A stretch of 15,648 nt of DNA. Source: JALHSW01 sp963720675. Lineage in GTDB: Bacteria > Actinomycetota > Acidimicrobiia > IMCC26256 > PALSA-555. The DNA is taken from positions 1-15,648 of the forward strand of contig CAVRGH010000013.1 of the NCBI GenBank assembly GCA_963720675.1, written 5' to 3'. Position 1 is the stretch's first letter. Every line of letters begins with the position of its first letter. Under the pieces are notes generated by a model. That model did not search any database. It was not told where the DNA came from and saw nothing but the letters and a program-made list of their open reading frames with translations. This document shows, one piece after another, positions 1 through 6,176 of this stretch. A program made the translations under genes and the position numbers.

Positions 1-78
1 GCGAGGGTGGGCGAAGTCGCCAAGATACACGGCGGCGTCGTGCGCGCCCGACGACCGGCTGCCGCGCACGTCAGGCAT
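1..78 (-). CDS. Possible N-terminus of an unidentified gene, cut by the window edge
   Basis: An ATG at 78 opens a frame that stays open to the left edge (26 codons, beginning MPDVRGSRSSGAHDAAVYL). It begins three bases after the stop of the FecR/Fn3 gene and on the same strand, so it could be a downstream operon partner. About 22 of 26 third positions are G or C, as in real genes here. I recognise no family and see no signal peptide or clear ribosome binding site. It could also be a further piece of the upstream gene separated by a sequence error, or chance open frame. Low confidence. Confidence 0.3.
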   Translation of the reverse strand, partial: MPDVRGSRSSGAHDAAVYLGDFAHPR

Positions 79-81
79 CCG

Positions 82-1776
82 TCAGAGCGCCGGACACGTG
101 ACGAAGGCACTCGCAGGTCGGTAACCCTCCGAGTTGGTCGTGCAGATGTCGTCCACCGCGACGAGGTCGACGGCGACGTCGTCGCTCACGCCACCCTGAT
201 CGTTCTCGGCGTGGAAGGTGAACGAGTCGCTCCACTGCACCGACCCGTCGACCGGGCCCTCGCTCACCGTGCTCGGATACGCAACGGTGCCAGCACCGGC
301 CTGCGGGCCCTCGCTCGGGTCACCGTTGGTGAAGCAGTCGTCGAAGGTCGTCGGCTCGGAGCGAGCACACCGGCTCGATCTCGACCGGGTCGAACGTGAA
401 GACCTCGGTCGGGTCGTAGTGCGTCCCGACGGTCACCGCGGCGTTCGTGTGGTCGTAGATCGTCCCGAAGTCGGCTGCGGGGAGATCGGTGAAGACGATC
501 CAGTACGTCCCGCCCTCGGGGTTCGTGACCTGCAGCGTGAACGTGACGGTGCGCTCGTCCTGCGCCACGATCCGGCTGTTCGCACCGGTCGTCTCACCCG
601 GGGTGGTGTCGCCGCCGAAGCTCGAGATGTTCACGGGGCTCGCGTCGATCACCGGCGCGTCACCGACCGGCGTCACCTCGTTCGACGGTCCCGACGACGG
701 CGAGGAACCGACCGCGTTCTGGGCCGTGACCGTGAACACGTAGGTGACGGTGTTGGTCAGGCCGCCGACGATGATGGGTGAGCCCGGCCCCGCGCCGTAG
801 TGCGGACCCTCCACCGCCGCGGCGAAGAGCCCTCCGGCGACAGGGGTGGCGGTGACGAGGTAGCCGGTGATCGGGCTGCCGCCGTTCGATGTCGGGGTGC
901 TGAAGGTCACGATCGCAGCACCGTTCGCGGGAGTCGCGCTCACGTTGGTCGGTGCGCCGGGCGCGGTCGACGGCGCCGGGGCGCGGGCGGTGGTCCGGGC
1001 TCGACCGACACGACCTGGCCGTTCTCGACGGTGAGCGTGACGTTCACCGGCACGAACGGTCCGTCACCGAGCCCGCGCTCGGTGAGGTCGCGGAGCAGGT
1101 TGTTCTGGATCCAGTCGTTCGCGGCGAGCTCGTCGATCGAGAGCGTCCGCGTCGCGTCGCACAGCGCACCGTCGGTGGAGTCGCAGGCGACGTGCGGCGT
1201 GAGGTCCTTGGTGACACCGTCCTCACCGGTGAGCGCGGTGGTGTGCTCGATCGCGAGGAACTCGCAGTGGCCGGGCTCGTCGCAGGACACGGCGAACACG
1301 GTCCCGCGCACGGTCGCGTTCGCGCCTGCGCCTTCCTGTTCGAACGAGCCGCTCTCGGTGATCGCCGCAGTGCGGTTCCACGTCTGGCCGACGTCGAGGC
1401 TGCCCTGTACCTGGCGCGCGCCCTGCTCGTCGGTGAGCTTCGCGATCGTGAACTCGGTGTTCACGTCGAGGCGCGTGTACGCGTCGTCTCCGTAGTCGAT
1501 CTCGGCGAGGCCGGTCGCGTCGGTGCGCACGGTGTCGCCCTCGTGCAGCTTGGCCCCGTCCTTCGCGACCTTGAAGGTGCTCGCGCCCTGCCGCTTGACC
1601 TCGACCTTCGGGCTGGTGACCTTCAGGGTGGCCACCAGCCCACTCGACCCATTCGAGCCACCCGAGCCACCCGACCCACCTGCGGCAGCCTGAGCCCCGC
1701 CGGCGAAGACGAGGGGGGCGGCAATCGCCACGGCGGCGACCAGGACGGCGAGACGGCGGCGTTCCAGACCAAGCAT
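82..1776 (-). CDS. Secreted FecR-domain / fibronectin type III protein, interrupted by two apparent frameshifts
   Basis: The protein appears to be exported and to carry a FecR domain, a fold known from FecR anti-sigma regulators but also found in exported proteins of unknown role. I chose the ATG at 1776 because it gives a clean signal peptide (about residues 1-31: basic start MLGLERRR, hydrophobic core, AQA cleavage-like end) and lies 7 nt after a -10 hexamer. A Gly/Ser linker (33-46) leads into the FecR domain (about 48-165), ending in the hallmark VRGTVF at 156-161. A Pro-rich linker then leads to an Fn3 domain (PGAPTNVSATPANG at its start) and a further region rich in beta-type sequence up to the stop at 82. 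The three segments lie in different frames, joined near 980 (a base missing in a C/G-rich linker) and near 362. Intact length would be about 564 residues. No sigma factor or TonB receptor is nearby, so a role in iron signalling is not supported. Function unknown. Confidence 0.72.
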
Positions 1777-1783
1777 CCGAGAA

Positions 1784-1789
1784 AATGTA
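1784..1789 (-). promoter_or_regulatory. -10-like hexamer TACATT, leaderless-type promoter of the FecR gene
   Basis: TACATT fits the actinobacterial TANNNT -10 consensus and is followed by 7 nt and then the ATG at 1776. Transcription starting about 7 nt downstream would begin at or next to the start codon. There is no clear Shine-Dalgarno sequence, in keeping with a leaderless message. No convincing -35 element is seen. Confidence 0.45.
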
Positions 1790-1800
1790 GTCGCTCCGAC

Positions 1801-1833
1801 CACGGAGAGCGACTGGGTCAACACGGAGAGTGA
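1801..1833. repeat. Direct repeat CACGGAGAGYGA, two copies 21 bp apart
   Basis: Copies lie at 1801-1812 and 1822-1833 (plus-strand reading) and differ at one position (C/T). The 21 bp period is two helical turns, which would put bound proteins on the same DNA face. They lie 12-50 bp upstream of the -10 hexamer of the FecR gene and 35 bp or more beyond the 3' end of the hydrolase gene, where an activator or repressor site would be expected. Two short copies could be chance. Confidence 0.3.
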
Positions 1834-1867
1834 TAGCAGGGCGCCAGATCCCGCTCGGACAGGCCGG

Positions 1868-2743
1868 TCAGCCGGTGAAGCGTGCGACGAGCTCGAGCGG
1901 CTCGGCGGCGGCCGGGCCGGCATCGGTCCCCCAGTCGTATCCCGCGGCGAAGAGGACGTCGGAGATCATCGCCTGGCCGACCGCGCTGGGGTGGAAGTTG
2001 TCGACCGGGCTGATCTCGGCCGCGGACCACACGTGGTCGTACAGCGCGTCACCGTCGTACCGGCAGTTGACGTACGTCGCGCACTCCGTGGCGAGCGCGG
2101 TGTTGTAGTCGACGATGCGCGCCGTCAGCGCGTCGCGTGCGCCCTGGTTGGCGTCGAAGAACACCTGGCAGAACGGCCAGGTCGCCGACGGGTTGGCCGC
2201 GAGCACAGCGACGCGTTGCGACTCGAAGCTCCAGATGCTGGACACGAGCACCTTGGACGCCGGGCTGGTCGCGAAGAGCGCGTCCATCCCGGCTCGGAAC
2301 TGCAACGCGAAGTCCGACGCGGTCGTCGAGCCGAAACAGATGTCGCCGCCCCCGAGCAACACGGTGACGTACTCCGGGTGCGCCGGCGCAATCGTGTTCA
2401 TCTGACCGAGCAGCGCGGACATCGAAGATCCCGGCACCGCCGCGTTGGTCGCGTTCCCGGCGAGCGTGGGGTTCAGCGCCAGGAGACGCTGGTAGTGGCT
2501 GTCGACGGCGGTGCCCGTCGACCACGAGAACTCGGGGCACGGCGCGAAGGTGTTGCACGTCGGTGCCCCGGTCGCGAAGCCGACGGTGAACGAGTCGCCG
2601 GTCGCGGCCATCGACGACGGCGGCGGCAACGACGGGCCCGCGGCCTGCACCGTGGGCACTGCCGGCGACGCGCCCGCCACGAGCAGGCACGACGCGAGCG
2701 CAGCGACCACCGCGCCGACCCCGGCTCTCCCCCGTCCCCGCAC
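1868..2743 (-). CDS. Secreted SGNH/GDSL-family hydrolase
   Basis: Predicted exported esterase/lipase-like enzyme of the SGNH superfamily; substrate unknown. The GTG at 2743 is preferred over the upstream GTG at 2800: it gives a short basic start (VRGRGRAG), a hydrophobic core and an Ala-rich cleavage region (to about residue 35), and it follows a TAAGGT hexamer by 8 nt. Length about 291 residues. Block I is GDSFTVG with the nucleophile Ser at 51; block II Gly is in AVPGSSM (about 105); block V is DNFHP with Asp248 and His251 of the triad. Block III reads LLGGGDICFG (about 130-139), where the family usually has GxND; the oxyanion-hole Asn is replaced by Gly. Several Cys residues suggest disulfides after export. 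Its neighbour downstream is another exported protein. The family call is good, activity less certain. Confidence 0.85.
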   Translation of the reverse strand: MRGRGRAGVGAVVAALASCLLVAGASPAVPTVQAAGPSLPPPSSMAATGDSFTVGFATGAPTCNTFAPCPEFSWSTGTAVDSHYQRLLALNPTLAGNATNAAVPGSSMSALLGQMNTIAPAHPEYVTVLLGGGDICFGSTTASDFALQFRAGMDALFATSPASKVLVSSIWSFESQRVAVLAANPSATWPFCQVFFDANQGARDALTARIVDYNTALATECATYVNCRYDGDALYDHVWSAAEISPVDNFHPSAVGQAMISDVLFAAGYDWGTDAGPAAAEPLELVARFTG

Positions 2744-2751
2744 GAGGCAGG

Positions 2752-2757
2752 ACCTTA
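2752..2757 (-). promoter_or_regulatory. -10-like hexamer TAAGGT upstream of the SGNH hydrolase
   Basis: TAAGGT matches TANNNT and is followed by 8 nt and then the chosen GTG start. The same word, within GTCTAAGGT or the near-identical GGTCTAAGGT, precedes dedA at 9245-9250. It helps decide the start at 2743, since the alternative start at 2800 would place this element inside the coding region. No -35 consensus is visible. Confidence 0.4.
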
Positions 2758-2816
2758 GACGCCGACCCGACTCACGCCGGGCAGCTGCCGCCGCCCCCAC
2801 GCATGCGACAGAGAGG

Positions 2817-2892
2817 TGGAGCCGGGAAGGAGATTCGAACTCCTGACCTGCTCATTACGAGTGAGCTGCTCTACCGACTGAGCTATCCCGGC
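2817..2892 (-). tRNA. tRNA-Thr (anticodon CGT)
   Basis: The minus strand folds as a complete tRNA of 76 nt including an encoded CCA. The acceptor stem is GCCGGGA paired with TCCCGGC, with discriminator T before CCA. The D stem is GCTC/GAGC, the anticodon stem GCTCA/TGAGC with loop CTCGTAA giving anticodon CGT (reads ACG, threonine), and the T stem AGGAG/CTCCT with loop TTCGAAT. All stems pair perfectly. It lies 30 nt downstream of holB. Confidence 0.96.
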
Positions 2893-2902
2893 GGTGATGC
2901 TG

Positions 2903-2925
2903 TTCCTTTGGAGCAAGGAATCCTA
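2903..2925 (-). promoter_or_regulatory. Short hairpin and TAGGAT hexamer between holB and tRNA-Thr
   Basis: On the minus strand, TAGGAT (2925-2920; fits TANNNT) overlaps the holB stop codon TAG and lies 27 nt before the tRNA 5' end, so it may be a promoter for the tRNA. Directly after it, TTCCTT (2920-2915) can pair with AAGGAA (2908-2903) across a 6-nt loop. The hairpin has no T tract, so it is more likely an RNA-processing landmark or chance than a terminator. Confidence 0.3.
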
Positions 2926-4041
2926 GCGGCGAGGCGTCCCGCTCCCCCTTGCCGAGGGGAGCCCGGCCGCAGGGAGATGGAGGAGGAGCCGTTCGAGCGT
3001 GAGCGTCTCGTTGGCGTTGAACTCGATCAGGCCGGCCCGCGCCTGACGGCACGCCTCGAGCGCGGCGACCGCCCCGCGCGGGTGCACGTTCGGCGCGGTG
3101 CGGTCGAGGTTGATCGGACGGGCGTCGGGGCCCGCCAGCGCATCGCGGTAGATCGACTCGACCGCGGCGAAGCCCTCGAGCCACGCGTCGATGCGCGCCC
3201 GGCGGTGCTCGCGCTTCTGGCGCGCCCCGAGCGCGCGCGTGCGCGCCGCGGCCACGCGGGACGGGTAGCCCGCCGCCGCCATCGCCTCGCCCAGCGCCTC
3301 GAGCTCCTCGGACTGTCGGTCCTCGAGCTCGCTGACCGTCACGCCGAGCACGTCGAGCAGCATCTCGACCGAGCGCTCGACCGCGGCACCGGTGCCGTCG
3401 ATGGCGTCCACCGCGTCGAGGAACGCGTCGCGCAATGGCCCGAGCCGCCCGGCCAGCAGTCGGGCGCGGTCGAGGCGGCCACCCGCGAGGCGGGCCAGGA
3501 GTACCCGACGCTCCTCGGGCAGCTCGGGGTACGACACGGTCAGCGCGTGGAGGATCGTCGCCTCGTCGAGGGAGTCGAAGTCGACCCGCTGGCAGCGCGA
3601 CCGGATCGTCTGGAGGATCGCGTCGGCGCGCTCGGCGACGAGCACGATCGACGTGCGTGCCGGCGGTTCCTCGAGCGTCTTCAGCATCGCGTTCGCGGCC
3701 TCGTCGCGCAGGCGGTCGGCCCCGAAGAGCACCACCACCTTGTGGTCGAGCTCGATCGGGCTCGCGTGGGCCTCCCGGATGAGCGCTCGCGCCTCGTCGA
3801 TGACGACGTCGTTCCCGATCGGCTCGACCTCGACGACGTCGGGGTGGTCGCCGCGCTCGACGAGCTCCCACACGCGGGCGTCGTCGGGTGCGATCAACGT
3901 CGCGGCGAAGCAGCGCGCCGACTCCTCGACCCCCGAGCCGCGTGGCCCGACCAGGAGGTACGCGTGCACGGGGCGGTCGGCAGCGCGCTGGAGCAACGCG
4001 ACCGCACGGTCCTGCCCGACGATCCGGTCCCACCCGGTCAT
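2923..4041 (-). CDS. holB: DNA polymerase III delta' subunit (clamp loader)
   Basis: Delta' is the non-ATPase arm of the clamp loader that places the sliding clamp on primed DNA. The protein (about 372 residues from the ATG at 4041) begins MTGWDRIVGQDRAVALL, typical of the AAA+ clamp-loader fold. The P-loop region GPRGSGVEE (32-40) lacks the Lys-Thr of a working Walker A, as expected for delta'. ANAMLKTLEEPP (about 116-127) and the SRC motif in TIRSRC (148-150), whose Arg acts as an arginine finger toward the neighbouring subunit, are present. The C-terminal half is the helical collar region. A GTG at 4047 overlaps the tmk stop as GTGA and is an equally possible start; either way translation is coupled to tmk. 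The annotated frame reads on upstream to 4128, but that extension lies over tmk and is not protein-like. Confidence 0.9.
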   Translation of the reverse strand: MTGWDRIVGQDRAVALLQRAADRPVHAYLLVGPRGSGVEESARCFAATLIAPDDARVWELVERGDHPDVVEVEPIGNDVVIDEARALIREAHASPIELDHKVVVLFGADRLRDEAANAMLKTLEEPPARTSIVLVAERADAILQTIRSRCQRVDFDSLDEATILHALTVSYPELPEERRVLLARLAGGRLDRARLLAGRLGPLRDAFLDAVDAIDGTGAAVERSVEMLLDVLGVTVSELEDRQSEELEALGEAMAAAGYPSRVAAARTRALGARQKREHRRARIDAWLEGFAAVESIYRDALAGPDARPINLDRTAPNVHPRGAVAALEACRQARAGLIEFNANETLTLERLLLHLPAAGLPSARGSGTPRR

Positions 4042-4043
4042 CG

Positions 4044-4658
4044 TCACGGCGTCAGGTGCTCCTCGACGTGGGCCCAGATCCCGGCCGCGACCGCCTCGAC
4101 GCTCTCGGACGCGTCCACGACCGACCACCCCCGGGAGCGAGCAAGATCGCGGTACGCCTCGTGCACGGCGAGCGCGAACGCGTCGTTCTCGCCTTCCATG
4201 CGGTCACGCGTCCGGCCGAGCCGCTCACGAGCCACCTCGGGTGCGAGGTCGAGCACGACGACCAGGTCGGGCTCGAGCCCCGCGGTCGCCAGCTCGTTCA
4301 GCTGGCCGACCTCCGGGACGCCGAGCCCGCGCCCGACCCCCTGGTACGCGAGCGACGACGGGACGAAGCGGTCGCTCACCACCCAGGCGCCGCGCTGGAG
4401 CGCCGGACGCACCACCTCCGCGACGTGCTCGGCCCGGTCCGCGGCCATGAGCAGCGCCTCCGCGATGGGGTCGATCGGGCCGGACTCGTCGAGCAGCAGC
4501 GACCGCAGACGCGCTCCGAGTGGGGTCGCACCCGGCTCGAACGTGGTGACGATCTCATGCCCCGCGCGGCGCAGCCGCGCCGCGAGCAGCTCGACCTGCG
4601 TGCTCTTGCCGGTGGCGTCGCCGCCCTCGAGCACGACGAAGCGAGCAACCGCACTCAT
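4044..4658 (-). CDS. tmk: Thymidylate kinase (dTMP kinase)
   Basis: Phosphorylates dTMP to dTDP for dTTP synthesis in the cytoplasm. The 204-residue product is normal for the family. It starts MSAVARFVVLEGGDATGKST, with the P-loop at 12-20, carries the nucleotide-binding DRF motif (SDRFVPSSLAYQG, 95-107) and a LID region with RTRDRMEGENDAF. The start ATG at 4658 overlaps the MFS stop as ATGA, and the stop overlaps or abuts the holB start, so MFS, tmk and holB form one translationally coupled unit. In Streptomyces and relatives the homologous protein is often fused to an N-terminal MFS domain; here the two are separate. Confidence 0.95.
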   Translation of the reverse strand: MSAVARFVVLEGGDATGKSTQVELLAARLRRAGHEIVTTFEPGATPLGARLRSLLLDESGPIDPIAEALLMAADRAEHVAEVVRPALQRGAWVVSDRFVPSSLAYQGVGRGLGVPEVGQLNELATAGLEPDLVVVLDLAPEVARERLGRTRDRMEGENDAFALAVHEAYRDLARSRGWSVVDASESVEAVAAGIWAHVEEHLTP

Positions 4659-6100
4659 GCGTTCCCGCTCTCGGAATCGGTGGCGTGCCCCGAGTTCGGG
4701 TCGAACGCGGGGTCGATCGGGTCGTCGCGCTCTGCTTGCCGCCACGAGTGCCGCGCCCACAAGCCGGCCGCGAGCGTGATCAGTCCACCACCCCAGAGCG
4801 CGATGCGCACGCCGGGGAACGCGTAGCTCGCGCCGCCGAGGTGGACGATTCGGTTGCTCGTGAACTGATCGACGACCCAGTCCCAGACGTCGGCCCACAG
4901 CGGTGAGACCACCAGTGAGATCAGCAGGCACATGCGGATGACGGTGTACAGCGTCGCGAACGTGCGACCGCGCAGCTCGTCGTGCACCGACTCCTGGAGC
5001 ACGGTGAAGCCCGTGACGTACGACGTGCCGGCACACGCGCCGACGAGGCCGATCGCGAGGGCCGCGGGCAGCAGCGCCGAGCAGAACGCGGCGAGGATCA
5101 GGAACGCGCCGGTTCCCATCACCGAGAACTCGAAGACCGTCTCGCGCGGCAGCCGGTTCTGGAAGATGAGGAGCAGCACCACGCCGGTCGCGGCACCCAT
5201 CCCCAGCGCCGTCATCAGGACGCCGAACGTCGCGCTGTCGCCATCGAGCCCCTGCTTCGCGAACGCGGCGCCCAGCGGGATCATGGCGCCGGCCCCGATG
5301 AGCCCGACCCCGAGCCCGACGATGACGCCGCGGACGCGCGGCTGGTGGGCGATGAAGAGGAGCCCCTCTTTGATGTCGCGGATCGTCTGCGTCCAGTCGA
5401 CCCGCTCGTGGGGCTCTCGCTCTCGGGCCCGCGGGATCGGGAGGCTGAAGACGATGATCGCCGAGGCGATGAACGTGCAGGCGTCGACCAGGAGCGCGAG
5501 CGCCTCCTGGTCGACCTGCAGCGTCGACAGCGCGTCGAACGACCCCAGCCAGGCCGCGAGCGCCGCGAGCAGCGAGAACACGATCGACGCGAGCGGGAAG
5601 GTCGCGTACGACGCGACGAGCGAGAGGCTGTTCGCCGACGCGAGCTGCGACTCGTCGACGAGGTGCGGGACCGACGCGTCCTTGGCCGGCCCCCAGAGCA
5701 GGGTCAGGATCTCGAGACCGAACGAGATGAGCACGAGGCCCGTCAGGTTGTCGACGAACGGGAGCAGGAGCAGGAGGCTCGCTCGGAGGATGTCGCAGGT
5801 GACCATCACCTTCCGGCGGTCGAAGCGGTCGATCACGACGCCGCCGACGGTCCCGAGGAAGAACCCCGGCACCACGCGGGCGACCATGACGAGGCTGACC
5901 GCGGCACCCGAGTTGTCCGAGACACGGGTTGCGATCGCGAGGATCGCGATCAGGCCGATCCAGTCACCCAGGCTCGACACGACCTGCGCGAGCCAGAGGC
6001 GGAAGTACGCCTTGGTGCCGAAGACGCGCCAGGGCGCGGACGGGACGGGTGGCTCGTCCGGGCCGGCAGGGATGAAGGGGGCGGGCGTGTCCGCGCTCAC
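4655..6100 (-). CDS. Major facilitator superfamily transporter (MFS_3 / EntS-like)
   Basis: Integral membrane protein of 481 residues with about 12 hydrophobic segments. The cytoplasmic N-terminal stretch is Pro-rich (1-30); helix 1 begins near YFRLWLAQVVSSLGDWIG. The loop between helices 2 and 3 carries GGVVIDRFDRRKVM, the MFS motif A form with G-x-x-x-D-R-x-x-R-R. The sequence is of the DHA/MFS_3 type that includes EntS-like exporters; substrate unknown. It ends DSESGNA and overlaps tmk by 4 bp. The start is a GTG at 6100 without a clear ribosome binding site; a TAGCCT hexamer at 6115-6110 lies 9 nt upstream and might be a -10 element. Its constant link with tmk in actinobacteria hints at a linked role, but none is established. 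Confidence 0.88.
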   Translation of the reverse strand: MSADTPAPFIPAGPDEPPVPSAPWRVFGTKAYFRLWLAQVVSSLGDWIGLIAILAIATRVSDNSGAAVSLVMVARVVPGFFLGTVGGVVIDRFDRRKVMVTCDILRASLLLLLPFVDNLTGLVLISFGLEILTLLWGPAKDASVPHLVDESQLASANSLSLVASYATFPLASIVFSLLAALAAWLGSFDALSTLQVDQEALALLVDACTFIASAIIVFSLPIPRAREREPHERVDWTQTIRDIKEGLLFIAHQPRVRGVIVGLGVGLIGAGAMIPLGAAFAKQGLDGDSATFGVLMTALGMGAATGVVLLLIFQNRLPRETVFEFSVMGTGAFLILAAFCSALLPAALAIGLVGACAGTSYVTGFTVLQESVHDELRGRTFATLYTVIRMCLLISLVVSPLWADVWDWVVDQFTSNRIVHLGGASYAFPGVRIALWGGGLITLAAGLWARHSWRQAERDDPIDPAFDPNSGHATDSESGNA

Positions 6101-6128
6101 GACGACTGCAGGCTAGAGGCTTGGTCGC

Positions 6129-6147
6129 CGGCCCTCACTGGGGGCCG
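6129..6147. terminator. GC-rich hairpin between topA and the MFS gene (possible terminator)
   Basis: CGGCCC (6129-6134) pairs perfectly with GGGCCG (6142-6147) across a 7-nt loop, in the 76 bp after the topA stop. There is no T tract on either side, so it is not a canonical intrinsic terminator; actinobacterial terminators often lack the tract, but a six-pair GC stem is also common by chance at this base composition. Confidence 0.3.
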
Positions 6148-6176
6148 AGCGGGCGCGCCGGGCCGAGAACGGGGAC

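Noticed and set aside
1620..1680. Short GAGCCACC-like repeats as a repeat element
   Set aside because: They are codons of the Gly/Ser linker after the signal peptide.
2803..4779. 658-codon plus-strand open frame across tRNA-Thr, holB and tmk
   Set aside because: It runs through a tRNA gene and antisense to two recognisable genes; the translation shows no family feature.
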